Source: Ferrimonas balearica DSM 9799 (GTDB lineage Bacteria > Pseudomonadota > Gammaproteobacteria > Enterobacterales > Shewanellaceae). From it: DNA of 64,000 nucleotides. The stretch lies in the NCBI RefSeq assembly GCF_000148645.1, contig NC_014541.1, forward strand, positions 4,177,139 to 4,241,138, read 5' to 3'. Under the pieces are notes generated by a model. It did no database searches, was not told the origin of the DNA, and saw only the letters and a list, made by a program, of their open reading frames with translations. The position numbers and the translations under genes are program-made. Position 1 is the stretch's first letter. Each line of letters opens with the position of its first letter. Below are positions 15,920 through 24,813 of the stretch, in pieces.

Positions 15920-16398
15920 GCGGCTTTACCCACATCAACGCCCAGGGCGATGCCCATATGGTGGACGTGACCGAGAAGTCCGTCACTGAGCGCGAAGCCC
16001 GCGCCGAAGCCACCATCGTGATGGCACCGGACACCCTGGCCATGATCATGGAGGGGCGTCATCACAAGGGCGACGTGTTTGCCACCGCCCGCATCGCCGG
16101 CATTATGGCCGCCAAGAAAACCTCTGACCTGATCCCGCTGTGCCACCCGCTGATGCTGACCAAGGTGGAAGTGGATCTGGTCGCCGAGCCCGAACTGAAC
16201 CGGGTGCGGATCCAGTCTGTCTGCAAACTGGCGGGCCAGACCGGGGTGGAGATGGAAGCCCTGACCGCCGCTTCCGTCGCTGCACTGACCATTTACGACA
16301 TGTGCAAAGCGGTTCAGAAAGACATGGTGATCGAAGGGGTCCGCCTGCTGGAGAAGCGCGGCGGCAAATCCGGTCACTTTAAAATCGACCAGCAGTAA
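15916..16398 (+). CDS. moaC: Cyclic pyranopterin monophosphate synthase MoaC
   Basis: This 160-residue protein acts after MoaA to form cyclic pyranopterin monophosphate. Conserved blocks: [31 protein letters not shown] and [11 protein letters not shown]; the Lys and Asp in KAVQKDM are catalytic. The start (ATG at 15916) overlaps the moaB stop and aligns with MoaC N-termini. Confidence 0.97.
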   Translation: MSGFTHINAQGDAHMVDVTEKSVTEREARAEATIVMAPDTLAMIMEGRHHKGDVFATARIAGIMAAKKTSDLIPLCHPLMLTKVEVDLVAEPELNRVRIQSVCKLAGQTGVEMEALTAASVAALTIYDMCKAVQKDMVIEGVRLLEKRGGKSGHFKIDQQ

Positions 16399-16407
16399 AG
16401 GCTTATC

Positions 16408-16656
16408 ATGATCAACGTGTTGTTTTTTGCCCAGATCCGGGAAGTGATTGGTGTCGACAAGCTGGCGGTGGACGCCAGCGAAGGGCTGACCGCCGAAACC
16501 CTGCGTCAGCAACTGCTGGAGCGTGGTGACAAGTGGCGCCTGGCGCTGCAGGACAAAAACGTGCTGGTGGCAGTGAATCAAACCCTGTCCGGCTGGGACA
16601 CCGCTCTGACCTCCGGTGACGAAGTGGCGTTCTTCCCGCCGGTGACCGGAGGCTGA
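16408..16656 (+). CDS. moaD: Molybdopterin synthase sulfur carrier subunit MoaD
   Basis: This 82-residue ubiquitin-fold protein ends in FFPPVTGG. The terminal Gly-Gly is adenylated by MoeB and then thiocarboxylated. The N-terminus (INVLFFAQIREVIG) is typical. One base separates its stop from moaE. Confidence 0.97.
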   Translation: MINVLFFAQIREVIGVDKLAVDASEGLTAETLRQQLLERGDKWRLALQDKNVLVAVNQTLSGWDTALTSGDEVAFFPPVTGG

Positions 16657-16657
16657 C

Positions 16658-17104
16658 ATGATCGCGGTACAAACCCAGGATTTCAGCGTTGCCGACGAGT
16701 ACGCCAAGCTGGCCGATAACCCCGGTTGCGGCGCGGTGGTGACCTTTGTGGGCAAGGTGCGTGACTTCGGCGACAGCCGCGGCGTCAGCGCCATGACCCT
16801 GGAGCACTACCCGGGCATGACCGAAGCGGTGTTGCACCAGATTGAAGCGGAAGCCCGCCAGCGCTGGCCGCTGGATGAGGTCACCATCATCCACCGTGTG
16901 GGTGAGCTGCAGCTGTGCGACCAGATCGTCTTTATCGGCGTCTCCAGCGCGCACCGTAAGGCGGCGTTCGCGGCCTGTGAATTCCTGATCGACTTCCTCA
17001 AGACCCGTGCCCCGTTCTGGAAGAAAGAGACCAGCGACGATGGCACCGTCTGGGTGGACGCCAAGGACGCGGACCAGCAAGCCGCCGAGCAGTGGCAGCG
17101 CTGA
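16658..17104 (+). CDS. moaE: Molybdopterin synthase catalytic subunit MoaE
   Basis: This 148-residue partner of MoaD adds two sulfurs to cyclic pyranopterin monophosphate. Family blocks: GAVVTFVGKVRD, LEHYPGMTE, IHRVGEL, SSAHRKAAF and FWKKE, whose Lys is catalytic. It is last gene of the operon and is followed by a terminator. Confidence 0.97.
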   Translation: MIAVQTQDFSVADEYAKLADNPGCGAVVTFVGKVRDFGDSRGVSAMTLEHYPGMTEAVLHQIEAEARQRWPLDEVTIIHRVGELQLCDQIVFIGVSSAHRKAAFAACEFLIDFLKTRAPFWKKETSDDGTVWVDAKDADQQAAEQWQR

Positions 17105-17123
17105 GCGTGTTCTGAACGCCATA

Positions 17124-17151
17124 AAAAAGGCCCGCGATTGCGGGCCTTTTT
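17124..17151 (+). terminator. Terminator of moaABCDE
   Basis: An AAAAAGGCCCGC-GATT-GCGGGCCTTTTT hairpin. It is A/T-flanked on both sides, so it may also serve the convergent lipoprotein gene. Confidence 0.93.
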
Positions 17152-17171
17152 GCTGACGTGATTCACGTCAA

Positions 17172-19127
17172 TTATTGGTTCCACTCCGCCATCAGGCGGT
17201 TGGCCAGCGCTTCGTCACGGGTCAGCAGTGCCGGCAGGCCGCCACGCTCCTGCTCCAGCACCAGGGTCAGTTTGTCGTCCTGAGCGGCCAGAGCCATCAC
17301 CATGTCACGATCGCCCGGTTCCGCATCTTCCGCCTGGGTGAACTTCACCCACAGGAAACCTTCCTTCACTTCGTAAGGCAGGCACCAGTCCGCCTCATCG
17401 CCTTCGGCGATGCAGACCTGGTTGTTGTCCTTGAAGGTCATGGCCGCCATCATCGGATCAGCCTGAGAGCCGGAACCGGCGTCATCACTGATGAAGTACC
17501 AGGTGCCCAGAGCCGCTTCGGTGGTCCAGGATTGCCAGGTGCTTTCGTCAGTGAAATCGGTCTTGGCGTAAGCGTTCAGGTCACCGGCATCCGGCACGGA
17601 CAGCGCCAGTTTGTCGCTGAAGTAGATAAAGCGATCGTTCTCGGTGGTGCCGTCAAAGAACAGCTTGTCGTCTTTGATTTCGTAGGTGCCGTCTTCCAGC
17701 ATCTGGCCGTTTTCTTCGAAGTACAGGATACCGTCAACAAAGGCCACGCCCATTACGCCTTCGTCCTGGAAGTAGTAGGCGTTCATGCTGGCCAGGTAGC
17801 GCGCATCCGCCGTCGCATCGGTGCCTTCCAGGAAGTCAGCCAGGGTGAACTCCGGCACGGTAACCGCTTCCACGGAGACCTTCAGTACCGCTTCCACCGC
17901 CGCGTGAACGCCGTCGGTGGCGGTAACGGTGATCAGGTAATCACCACCTTTGCTCGGGGTGCCCTTCAGCACCAGGTCGTCGTCGCCTTCGATGGCGGCG
18001 GTGATGCCCGGCAGGGTGGTGGTCACGGTCAGCTTCAGCTGGTCATCTTCGTCGTTGAACAGGTCATCCAGGTCGATAACCTCATTGATCGCAACGCCTT
18101 CAGACAGCGCCAGTTTGGCCAGCTCCGCTTCCAGTTCCGCTTTCTCTTCCAGGTCCACGGTCGGGGCCTGGTTCGGGGTGTTCACCTCGATCTCAATCTC
18201 AACCGGGTAGGAGCGCGCACCATGCTCATCCGTGGCGTAAACGTGCAGCTCAATCTCGCCCGCTGCAACCGGGGTACCGGTCAGGGTGTTGGTGCTGGCG
18301 TTAAAGGCCAGGCCCAGCTTATCCAGCGCACGGCCCTCTTCGTCCACCACGGACAGGGTGATGGCGTCGTTGTCACGGTCAACAAAGGCGCCCGCCAGTT
18401 CGATGGTCTCGATGGCATCACCCAGGTCGATCTCGATCGCTTCCAGCGCGTCCTGCTCGGCCTCGGTCAGGGCGATAGCCGGACGGTGGTTTTCAGTCAC
18501 CACGCCACCGGAGATCACCGGATCAAAATCTTCCAGGTCGTCATCGCTGGACTCCACCTTGTCCGCCACGATGTCGATCAGCTGCTCCAGAACGTCGTCC
18601 TGTACGGCTTCGTCCACCAGGGTTTCACCAATCACGGTGATGCCCTGTGCGGTTTTGTCACCCTTGGCGGCGTCGGCGATGTAGTCGCCGAACAGCTGCT
18701 CAGAAGTGGTGCCCAGCGCCGTGAACTGTTCAACCACAGCGGCTTCGGCGTCGGCCTGGGTGGTCACGCCATCGGCCATCTTGGCCACAACCAGGTTGGT
18801 CATCGGGCTGACCACAGCGGAGTCCGCCGGGGCTTTCAGCTCAAAGGTTTTGGTGACCAGGCCACGGCTGCTGTCGAGGGTCTTGCCTTCGATGGCCTTC
18901 ACGCACAGGGCTTCACCCTTGTGCTTGGCCGGCACCTTGATGTTGCCTTCCACGTCGGTGGTGCCGATCAGGGTGTCGCACTGCTCACCCGCGTAAACCT
19001 CGGCATTCACCAGGTAGCCGTCGATGGCTTTTACGGTAAAGGAGACCTCTGGCGCAGCATCGTCGCTGCCACCACAACCGCTGAGTACCAGGGCGATGGA
19101 CGCCGCCAGCAAACTGATTTTTTTCAT
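17172..19127 (-). CDS. Large Ig/cadherin-like lipoprotein, unknown function
   Basis: This 651-residue exported protein has a lipobox (LVLSGC) after MKKISLLAASIA. It is very acidic. Residues 20-210 resemble a carboxypeptidase-regulatory type beta domain (GYLVNAEVYAGEQCDT...). Two Ig-like or putative-Ig repeats follow (pattern LTGTPVAAGEIELHVYATDEHG and LKGTPSKGGDYLITVTATDG). A C-terminal beta domain ends the protein. It may be a surface adhesin or scaffold. The start is the ATG at 19127; the frame extends upstream without a ribosome site. Confidence 0.75.
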   Translation of the reverse strand: MKKISLLAASIALVLSGCGGSDDAAPEVSFTVKAIDGYLVNAEVYAGEQCDTLIGTTDVEGNIKVPAKHKGEALCVKAIEGKTLDSSRGLVTKTFELKAPADSAVVSPMTNLVVAKMADGVTTQADAEAAVVEQFTALGTTSEQLFGDYIADAAKGDKTAQGITVIGETLVDEAVQDDVLEQLIDIVADKVESSDDDLEDFDPVISGGVVTENHRPAIALTEAEQDALEAIEIDLGDAIETIELAGAFVDRDNDAITLSVVDEEGRALDKLGLAFNASTNTLTGTPVAAGEIELHVYATDEHGARSYPVEIEIEVNTPNQAPTVDLEEKAELEAELAKLALSEGVAINEVIDLDDLFNDEDDQLKLTVTTTLPGITAAIEGDDDLVLKGTPSKGGDYLITVTATDGVHAAVEAVLKVSVEAVTVPEFTLADFLEGTDATADARYLASMNAYYFQDEGVMGVAFVDGILYFEENGQMLEDGTYEIKDDKLFFDGTTENDRFIYFSDKLALSVPDAGDLNAYAKTDFTDESTWQSWTTEAALGTWYFISDDAGSGSQADPMMAAMTFKDNNQVCIAEGDEADWCLPYEVKEGFLWVKFTQAEDAEPGDRDMVMALAAQDDKLTLVLEQERGGLPALLTRDEALANRLMAEWNQ

Positions 19128-19431
19128 TGTTATTCCGTCAATTTTGTTTTGTTCAGAGCCGTGTCCCGACTCCGGCCCACGACACGTTGGCGTATCGAAA
19201 AAAGGCGCGGCCATGCTAGACCAACATCGGGATTAACATGTTGAACTCAGGCACATTTTTTGGCAGGGAGGCGGGGTTTCGTTGGCGTTAGGACAGGAGT
19301 TGAACAGGAACCGTCGAGAAAATCATCGTGGGTCGCAACATGAACAATCGTTAATCTGTCCGCCACCTTGGCGAAAGGGGCAAGTCTCTATATTGGCGAC
19401 AGTTATTCAGACAACCGATACAGAGCATCCC
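19128..19431. promoter_or_regulatory. Divergent promoter region
   Basis: These 304 bp separate two exported-protein genes. A possible promoter for the right-hand gene is TTGGCG at 19368-19373 with TATATT at 19389-19394 (15-bp spacing), 38 bp before the ATG. No other feature is evident. Confidence 0.35.
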
Positions 19432-20721
19432 ATGAAAAAACTGATCATCCCCACTCTGATGGCCACCACTCTGGCCGCTTGTGGTTCCAGCTCCAGCGAC
19501 GGCAGCAACCCGCTGCCGCCTCAGGCCACTCTGCCCAGCGCCATTCAGGGCGCCCTGCAGAAAGTGGAAGGCAGCAACCTGTATGTGAATGGCGCCAAAA
19601 TCCCCGCCTCCACCGCTCAGGTGGAGATGGATGATCAGCGCGCCAGCCTCGGTGACCTCAAGCCGGGCATGGTTCTGGACATCGACACCAACGGCTTCGA
19701 AGCCGTAGAAGTGGACTACGACGCGCTGCTGAAAGGCCCGGTTTCCGAGGTCACTGACAGCAGCCTGGTAGTGGCTGGCCAGACCGTCATGAGCGCTCAG
19801 GCCAACCAGTTCCACAGCGGCGACTTTGTTGAAGTAAGCGGCCATTACCAGGCCGGTGGCATCCAGGCCAGCTTTATCGAAGGCACCGATGACCTCGGCA
19901 TCGTTGAGGTAGAGGGCCAGATGACCAACCTGGACACCCAGGCAAAGCAGTTCAATCTGGGCCAGCTGACCGTCAACTACGCCAACGCGGCGCTGGACGG
20001 TCGTCTCAGCAACGGCGCCTGGGTCGAAGTGGAAGGCAGCATCAACAAGCTGACCATGACCGCCACCGAAGTGGACGTTGAGCAAGCCCCGGGCTTCGAC
20101 GAAGACGACAGCGTGGAACTGGTGGGCACCATCAGCTGGATCAACGACGACCAGTCCCTGATGACCCTGAACCAGCAGTGGCAGGTGGCCATCGACACCC
20201 AGACCCAGTTCGATGACGGCGAAAACCGCAGTCAGCTGAAAGTGGGCCAGCTGGTCGAAGTGGACGGTCTGTGGCAGGCGGAGCACAACCGCATTCGTGC
20301 CACCGAGATCGACATTGAAGATCAGGACCACGATGGCGATGACACCGCGTCCAGCCGTCAGTTCCAGGTGGAGGGCACCGCTCAGTACGCTGATGGCACC
20401 CTGTCCATCAACGGCATTGAACTGGTGCTGACCACCAACACCCAGTTCGAAGACGGCCTCAACCTGGCCACCCTGAACGGCAGCTATGTGCAGCTGGAAG
20501 GGTATGTGCAGGATGACCAGTTCCTGGTGATGGAAGTGGAAAGCGAGCAGCCGGAACTGTCCATCGACCTGCAGGGTCCGGTCAGCGCCAACCCGGTCAG
20601 CCTGTGGGGCTACAGCGCCACTGACGCCAGCCTCGACAGCCACGCCGGCCAGTGGGTTGACCTGGAGTGTCGCTTTGACCCTGCCAGCCAGCAACTGAGC
20701 GCCTGTCAGCTCGACCATTAA
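19432..20721 (+). CDS. DUF5666 lipoprotein with repeated beta domains
   Basis: This 429-residue exported lipoprotein has a lipobox at TTLAAC in MKKLIIPTLMATTLAAC. The rest is a chain of about five DUF5666-like units (alternating V-x-G-x-V strands such as LVEVDGLW, VEVEGSI, FVEVSGHY), each about 70 residues. The final unit (SLWGYSATDASLD to SACQLDH) is paralogous to the next gene. It heads a five-gene plus-strand cluster that ends in a two-component system. The family's role is unknown. Confidence 0.8.
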   Translation: MKKLIIPTLMATTLAACGSSSSDGSNPLPPQATLPSAIQGALQKVEGSNLYVNGAKIPASTAQVEMDDQRASLGDLKPGMVLDIDTNGFEAVEVDYDALLKGPVSEVTDSSLVVAGQTVMSAQANQFHSGDFVEVSGHYQAGGIQASFIEGTDDLGIVEVEGQMTNLDTQAKQFNLGQLTVNYANAALDGRLSNGAWVEVEGSINKLTMTATEVDVEQAPGFDEDDSVELVGTISWINDDQSLMTLNQQWQVAIDTQTQFDDGENRSQLKVGQLVEVDGLWQAEHNRIRATEIDIEDQDHDGDDTASSRQFQVEGTAQYADGTLSINGIELVLTTNTQFEDGLNLATLNGSYVQLEGYVQDDQFLVMEVESEQPELSIDLQGPVSANPVSLWGYSATDASLDSHAGQWVDLECRFDPASQQLSACQLDH

Positions 20722-20782
20722 TCTCCATCCGGCCCGGGAGCCTTCCCGGGCCGCCTGACCCTTTCCCTATCGAGGTATTGTT

Positions 20783-21238
20783 ATGTCCCCCCTCCTCACC
20801 CGCAGCGCCGCGGCCCTGACCATCGCCCTTTCCCTTGCCAGCGCCCATGCTGCCAGCCAACCCAACACCGCAATCCAGTCTTTTCAGGTGGAGGGGATCG
20901 CCCACTACCAGGATGGCACCCTGCGGGTAAATGGGGTCACTCTGACGCTGGATAAAAGCAGCAAATTCGATGACTGGTGGCTGGGTAAATCCACCCTGGA
21001 TGGTCGCTGGATCAAAGTGGAGGGCTTCCATCAGGCGGGCCAGTACCGGGTCAGCAAGGTGGATGGTGAAAACCGGGATAATGACATCGAGCTGAACGGC
21101 ATGGTGCACGACAATGCCCTGTGGGGTTATCCGGCCAGCGATGAGAGTCTGGCACCGTTTAATAACCAGTGGGTGGCGCTGGAGTGCCAACTGGATGAGA
21201 GCGGAAAACAGATCAGCCTGTGCCATCTGGACGACTGA
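20783..21238 (+). CDS. Exported single-unit paralogue of the DUF5666 protein
   Basis: This 151-residue protein has a signal peptide ending near ASAHA. It repeats the last two units of the upstream protein: FQVEGIAHYQDGTLRVNGV against FQVEGTAQYADGTLSINGI, and ALWGYPASDESL against SLWGYSATDASL. Both end in a conserved Cys pair (LEC...C-x-LD). Here there is no lipobox Cys, so it should be periplasmic and soluble. A local duplication within the cluster is the simplest origin. Confidence 0.75.
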   Translation: MSPLLTRSAAALTIALSLASAHAASQPNTAIQSFQVEGIAHYQDGTLRVNGVTLTLDKSSKFDDWWLGKSTLDGRWIKVEGFHQAGQYRVSKVDGENRDNDIELNGMVHDNALWGYPASDESLAPFNNQWVALECQLDESGKQISLCHLDD

Positions 21239-21304
21239 TCCCATCGAAACCCGCAGCCCTGTGATAGAGTTCAGCCACAGGGCTGATTTGCGACCACGAC
21301 ACCG

Positions 21305-21835
21305 ATGAAATACCTGATTTGGCTCCCTCTTATGCTGGCTAGCACTCTGCCAGCCCAGGCCGTGCCCCGGCTGTATGAACAGCTGGCCAGCAACGGGCCG
21401 CCAACACCGCTGCAGATCCTGCGCCAGGTGGAACAGCACTACCAGCACGAAGGCCGCATCGTCGAGTTTGAGCTGGAGGTGGAGAAAGGGGTGATCACCT
21501 ACGAGATCAGCCTGGCCCGCAGCGACGACAACAACTTCCTCGAGCTGACCCTCGACGCCAGCGGTAAGGTGCTGGATCGGGAGCGTGAGCCCGGCGAAAT
21601 GGATGATGAGTCCGAACTGGAAGCGCTGGCCGCCCTGGAGGACCAGGATTGGCAGGTTTCCCAGTTGGTGGAGCGTGCCATTGGCCAGCAGCAGGGCTAC
21701 CTTATCGAAGCGCAACTGGAACACAACATCGGCATCAGCTACCTCGAAGTCGAATTGCTGACCGAAAAGGGCAAGCGCAAACTGGCGGTCGATCTGGCCA
21801 CCGGGGAGCCACTGCCCATCCTGCAGTGGGACTGA
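21305..21835 (+). CDS. PepSY-domain periplasmic protein
   Basis: This 176-residue protein has a signal peptide (MKYLIWLPLMLASTLPAQA). Two PepSY-like units follow: one around GRIVEFELEVEKGVITYEI and one around GYLIEAQLEHNIGISYLEV. PepSY domains bind or inhibit proteins and often sit beside two-component systems. One base separates its stop from the response-regulator start, so the three genes form one operon. It is a good candidate for a periplasmic sensor input. Confidence 0.85.
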   Translation: MKYLIWLPLMLASTLPAQAVPRLYEQLASNGPPTPLQILRQVEQHYQHEGRIVEFELEVEKGVITYEISLARSDDNNFLELTLDASGKVLDREREPGEMDDESELEALAALEDQDWQVSQLVERAIGQQQGYLIEAQLEHNIGISYLEVELLTEKGKRKLAVDLATGEPLPILQWD

Positions 21836-21836
21836 T

Positions 21837-22514
21837 ATGAAGATCCTGATCATTGAAGACGACGCCACCAACCGCCAGTACCTGAGCAAAGGCTTCAGCG
21901 AACAGGGCTACGTGGTGGATTGCGCTGAAGACGGCCAGCAGGGGCTGATGCTGGCCACCAGCGAAAGCTACCGCCTGATTGTGCTCGACCGCATGCTGCC
22001 CAAGCTCGAGGGGCTGGCCCTGCTGGCCGCCCTGCGCGCCACCGGCAACACCACTCCGGTGGTGATCCTGTCAGCGCTGGGGGATGTGGATGAACGCATC
22101 AAAGGGCTGCGCGCCGGCGGCGACGACTACATGGTCAAACCCTTCTCCTTTGCCGAGCTGCTGATCCGGGCCCAGCGCCTGATGGAGCGGCCCAGCAACG
22201 ACAGCCGCCCGAGCCAGCTCAGCCTAGCCAACCTGCATCTCGATCTGTTGGCCCACAAAGCCCGGGTGGATGACCACACCATGACCCTGCAGCCCAAGGA
22301 GTTCCAACTGCTGCGCTTTCTGCTGGAGCACCAGGGCCAGCTGCTGACCCGCACCCTGCTGTTCGAATCGGTGTGGGACTACCACTTTGACCCCGGCACC
22401 AACGTGATCGACGTGCACATCGCCCGGCTGCGCAAAAAACTGCAGGAAGCCGGTGCACGGGTGCACATCGAAACCGTGCGCGGCGCCGGTTACCGCATCG
22501 GCCCGGCAACTTGA
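21837..22514 (+). CDS. OmpR/PhoB-family response regulator
   Basis: This 225-residue protein has a receiver domain: acidic pocket IIEDD, phospho-acceptor Asp in IVLDRMLP, Thr/Ser in ILSAL and Lys in MVKPFSFAE. A winged-helix output domain follows (LQPKEFQLLRFLLEH, IDVHIARLRKKL, IETVRGAGYRIG). It is cognate to the kinase one base downstream. Its own cluster, with the DUF5666 proteins, is the likely target by analogy. Confidence 0.95.
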   Translation: MKILIIEDDATNRQYLSKGFSEQGYVVDCAEDGQQGLMLATSESYRLIVLDRMLPKLEGLALLAALRATGNTTPVVILSALGDVDERIKGLRAGGDDYMVKPFSFAELLIRAQRLMERPSNDSRPSQLSLANLHLDLLAHKARVDDHTMTLQPKEFQLLRFLLEHQGQLLTRTLLFESVWDYHFDPGTNVIDVHIARLRKKLQEAGARVHIETVRGAGYRIGPAT

Positions 22515-22515
22515 T

Positions 22516-23850
22516 ATGGGCATTTCCGCCACCCCTCGCCGCAGTTCGGTCTGGCGCCTGACCCTCGGCCTCTCGGCCCTGACCGCCGCCATGCTGGTGG
22601 TCACCATGCTGCTGCTGTATCAACTGCTGGTGGGCGCCCAGCAGCGCGAGATCGACCGCCGCCTCAATGACGAAGCGCAGGAGCTGGCGGAGCTGGCCGA
22701 ACAACTCTCCCCCCAACGCTTTGCCGACCAGCTGGTGATCAAGCTCAAAGAGAGCACCGTGCTGTTTGCCTGGCAGGGCCCGGACGGCATGATCGGCCCT
22801 TTCAGCCTGCTGCCCCCAAACGTCCCCAAATTGCCCAATACCGCCGCGGTTCCGGTGCTGGACCCGCGCCAGAAGCAGTTGCTGCTGTTCACCTCTGGAC
22901 TGGTGGATACCCGCCATGGTCCGGTGATGGTGGCGGTCTCGACCCAGCAGCTCAGTCGCCTCAACCAGCAGTTTGTGCAAACCGCCGCGGTGGCCAGTGG
23001 CGCCACCTTGTTGCTGACCCTGGCCCTGGGCTACCTGTTTGCCCGCCGCCAGCTGCGCCGCCTGCGCCAGTTCAACCAACTGGCGGAACGGGTGGAGCAG
23101 GGGCAGCTGGATGCCCGCCTGCCGTTTCGAACCGATGGGGATGAGTTTGACCAGCTGGCCCGCCACTTCAACCGTGTGCTGGACAACATGACCGCCAGCC
23201 TCGATACCGTGCAGGGCATCAGTGACAACATCGCCCATGACCTGCGCACCCCGTTGACCCGCCTGCGGCTGGGGCTGGAACAGCGGCTCGACGCCGACCC
23301 CAGCCTGGGGCAGGAGCTGGAGCAACTGGACACCATTCTGGCCACCTTCGAAGCGATGCTGGCCCTGACCCGACTGGAGAAAGGCCAAAGGCAGGTGGAG
23401 CGTCAGCCGGTCGACCTGGCCGCCCTGGCAGAAGACGTGGTGGAGATGATGCAGCCCTCAGCGGAGCTGCACGACCAGACCCTGCAGATTGAGGGCGCCA
23501 TGAACCGTGCGCTGGAGGGGGACCGGAACCTGTTGTTCCAGGCCCTGTTCAACCTGGTGGATAACGCCATCAAGTACGCCGGACCCGGTGCCACCATCAC
23601 TCTCAGTGCCGATGGCAACGGCATCACCGTGGCCGACAATGGCCCGGGCGTCAGTCCGGCGGAGCGTGACAAGCTGACCCAGCGCCTCTATCGCGGCGAT
23701 ACCAGTCGCCAGCAACCGGGACTCGGGCTGGGTCTGGCCATGGTGCGGGCCATCTGCCACGCCCACGGCGGCACCATACGCATCGAATCCAACCACCCGG
23801 GACTGCGCATCACGCTGGGGCTGCCCAGCGGCGAACCGGCCCGGCTATAA
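22516..23850 (+). CDS. Membrane sensor histidine kinase
   Basis: This 444-residue kinase has a first membrane helix at about residues 15-38, a short periplasmic domain of about 115 residues, a second helix at about 155-178 and HAMP. The HisKA motif is DNIAHDLRTPLTRLR (phospho-acceptor His). The HATPase shows NLVDNAIKYA (N box), VADNGPGV (G1) and GLGLGLAM (G2). The ATG at 22516 directly follows the regulator stop. The small periplasmic domain has no recognised fold and could contact the PepSY protein. Confidence 0.95.
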   Translation: MGISATPRRSSVWRLTLGLSALTAAMLVVTMLLLYQLLVGAQQREIDRRLNDEAQELAELAEQLSPQRFADQLVIKLKESTVLFAWQGPDGMIGPFSLLPPNVPKLPNTAAVPVLDPRQKQLLLFTSGLVDTRHGPVMVAVSTQQLSRLNQQFVQTAAVASGATLLLTLALGYLFARRQLRRLRQFNQLAERVEQGQLDARLPFRTDGDEFDQLARHFNRVLDNMTASLDTVQGISDNIAHDLRTPLTRLRLGLEQRLDADPSLGQELEQLDTILATFEAMLALTRLEKGQRQVERQPVDLAALAEDVVEMMQPSAELHDQTLQIEGAMNRALEGDRNLLFQALFNLVDNAIKYAGPGATITLSADGNGITVADNGPGVSPAERDKLTQRLYRGDTSRQQPGLGLGLAMVRAICHAHGGTIRIESNHPGLRITLGLPSGEPARL

Positions 23851-23879
23851 TGTCGGGCCCTTTGCCAAGCGAATTCACC

Positions 23880-24557
23880 ATGCCGAGCCTCACCCCCAGC
23901 GTTATTCACCAACACCCTGACTTTGTCGTCGTCGTCAAACCGGCGGGGGTGCATTTCCACAGCCAGGATGGCAACGCCGGCCTGGTGGCCCAGCTGGAAG
24001 CGCAGCTGAATGAATCCCTCTATCCGGTGCATCGGCTCGACACCCCCACCTCCGGGCTGCTGGTGTTAGCCCGCCATCCGGCGGCGGCCGCCACCCTGAC
24101 GGCGCTGTTCACCGCCCACCAGGTGGAGAAGCGCTATCTGGCTCTGTCCGGCCACAAGCCGAAGAAAAAACAGGGCACCGTGAAAGGCGGCATGGCCAAG
24201 GCCCGCCGCGGCGCCTGGAAGCTCACTCCCGGCCAGGAGAATTGGGCCATCACCCAGTTTGTCAGCCACAACCTGCGCCCCGGCATACGCGCTTTCCTGC
24301 TGCGTCCCCGCTCCGGCCGTACCCACCAGATCCGGGTGGCACTGAAAAGCCTGGGCGCCCCCATCCTCGGCGATGCCCTGTATGGCGGCAGTGACGCGGA
24401 CCGCACCTACCTGCACGCCTGGAGTCTGGGGTTTGACTGGCAGGGCCAGTGGCAACAGTTCTGGCTGGCGCCGCAGCAGGGGGAGCAGTGGGGCGAGGAG
24501 TTGGCGCCGTTGCTGGCGCAGTGGCAACAGGACGATCCCGCCTGGCCAAAGGGCTGA
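23880..24557 (+). CDS. RluA-family pseudouridine synthase (TIGR01621 type)
   Basis: This 225-residue protein has the RluA motif HRLDTPTSGLLVLA, whose Asp is catalytic, with YLALSGHKPKKKQG and RTHQIRVALKSLGAPILGD. It has no S4 domain, which fits the short TIGR01621 group. The RNA target is unknown. I chose MPSLTPSV at 23880; the ATG at 23850 overlaps the kinase stop and would add 10 residues. Confidence 0.9.
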   Translation: MPSLTPSVIHQHPDFVVVVKPAGVHFHSQDGNAGLVAQLEAQLNESLYPVHRLDTPTSGLLVLARHPAAAATLTALFTAHQVEKRYLALSGHKPKKKQGTVKGGMAKARRGAWKLTPGQENWAITQFVSHNLRPGIRAFLLRPRSGRTHQIRVALKSLGAPILGDALYGGSDADRTYLHAWSLGFDWQGQWQQFWLAPQQGEQWGEELAPLLAQWQQDDPAWPKG

Positions 24558-24596
24558 GTCGCTATACTGGAGGCTCTGTCTCTGGGAGTCATCGCG

Positions 24597-24761
24597 ATGG
24601 ACGTCAACAAGCTGATCCTGGTTTTACTGGCCATTTTGCTGCCGCCCGTGGCGGTGTTTCTGCACCGCGGCATCGGCAGTGATCTGGTGATCAATATCCT
24701 GCTTTGCCTGTTCTTCTGGCTGCCCGGCGTATTGCACGCCCTCTACATCATCACCCGCTAA
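24597..24761 (+). CDS. YqaE/Pmp3-family small membrane protein
   Basis: The 54 residues have two membrane helices (about 5-22 and 30-52) around HRGIGSDL, with LLPPVAVFLHRG and LFFWLPGVLHALYII typical of the Pmp3/UPF0057 family. Such proteins affect membrane potential and stress tolerance in yeast and plants; the bacterial role is less clear. A GGGAGTC site precedes the ATG. Confidence 0.9.
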   Translation: MDVNKLILVLLAILLPPVAVFLHRGIGSDLVINILLCLFFWLPGVLHALYIITR

Positions 24762-24770
24762 AAACGCAAA

Positions 24771-24792
24771 ACGCCAGCCCGAAGGCTGGCGT
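24771..24792 (-). terminator. Terminator of moeAB
   Basis: On the minus strand ACGCCAGCC-TTCG-GGCTGGCGT runs into TTTTGCGTTTTT. It also lies 10 bp after the yqaE-like stop on the plus strand. Confidence 0.85.
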
Positions 24793-24813
24793 GGTATGCC
24801 GTGAATTGGCCGC

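Noticed and set aside
17175-19244. Long plus-strand ORF opposite the Ig-like lipoprotein
   Set aside because: GC-rich antisense shadow with no ribosome site or protein-like composition.
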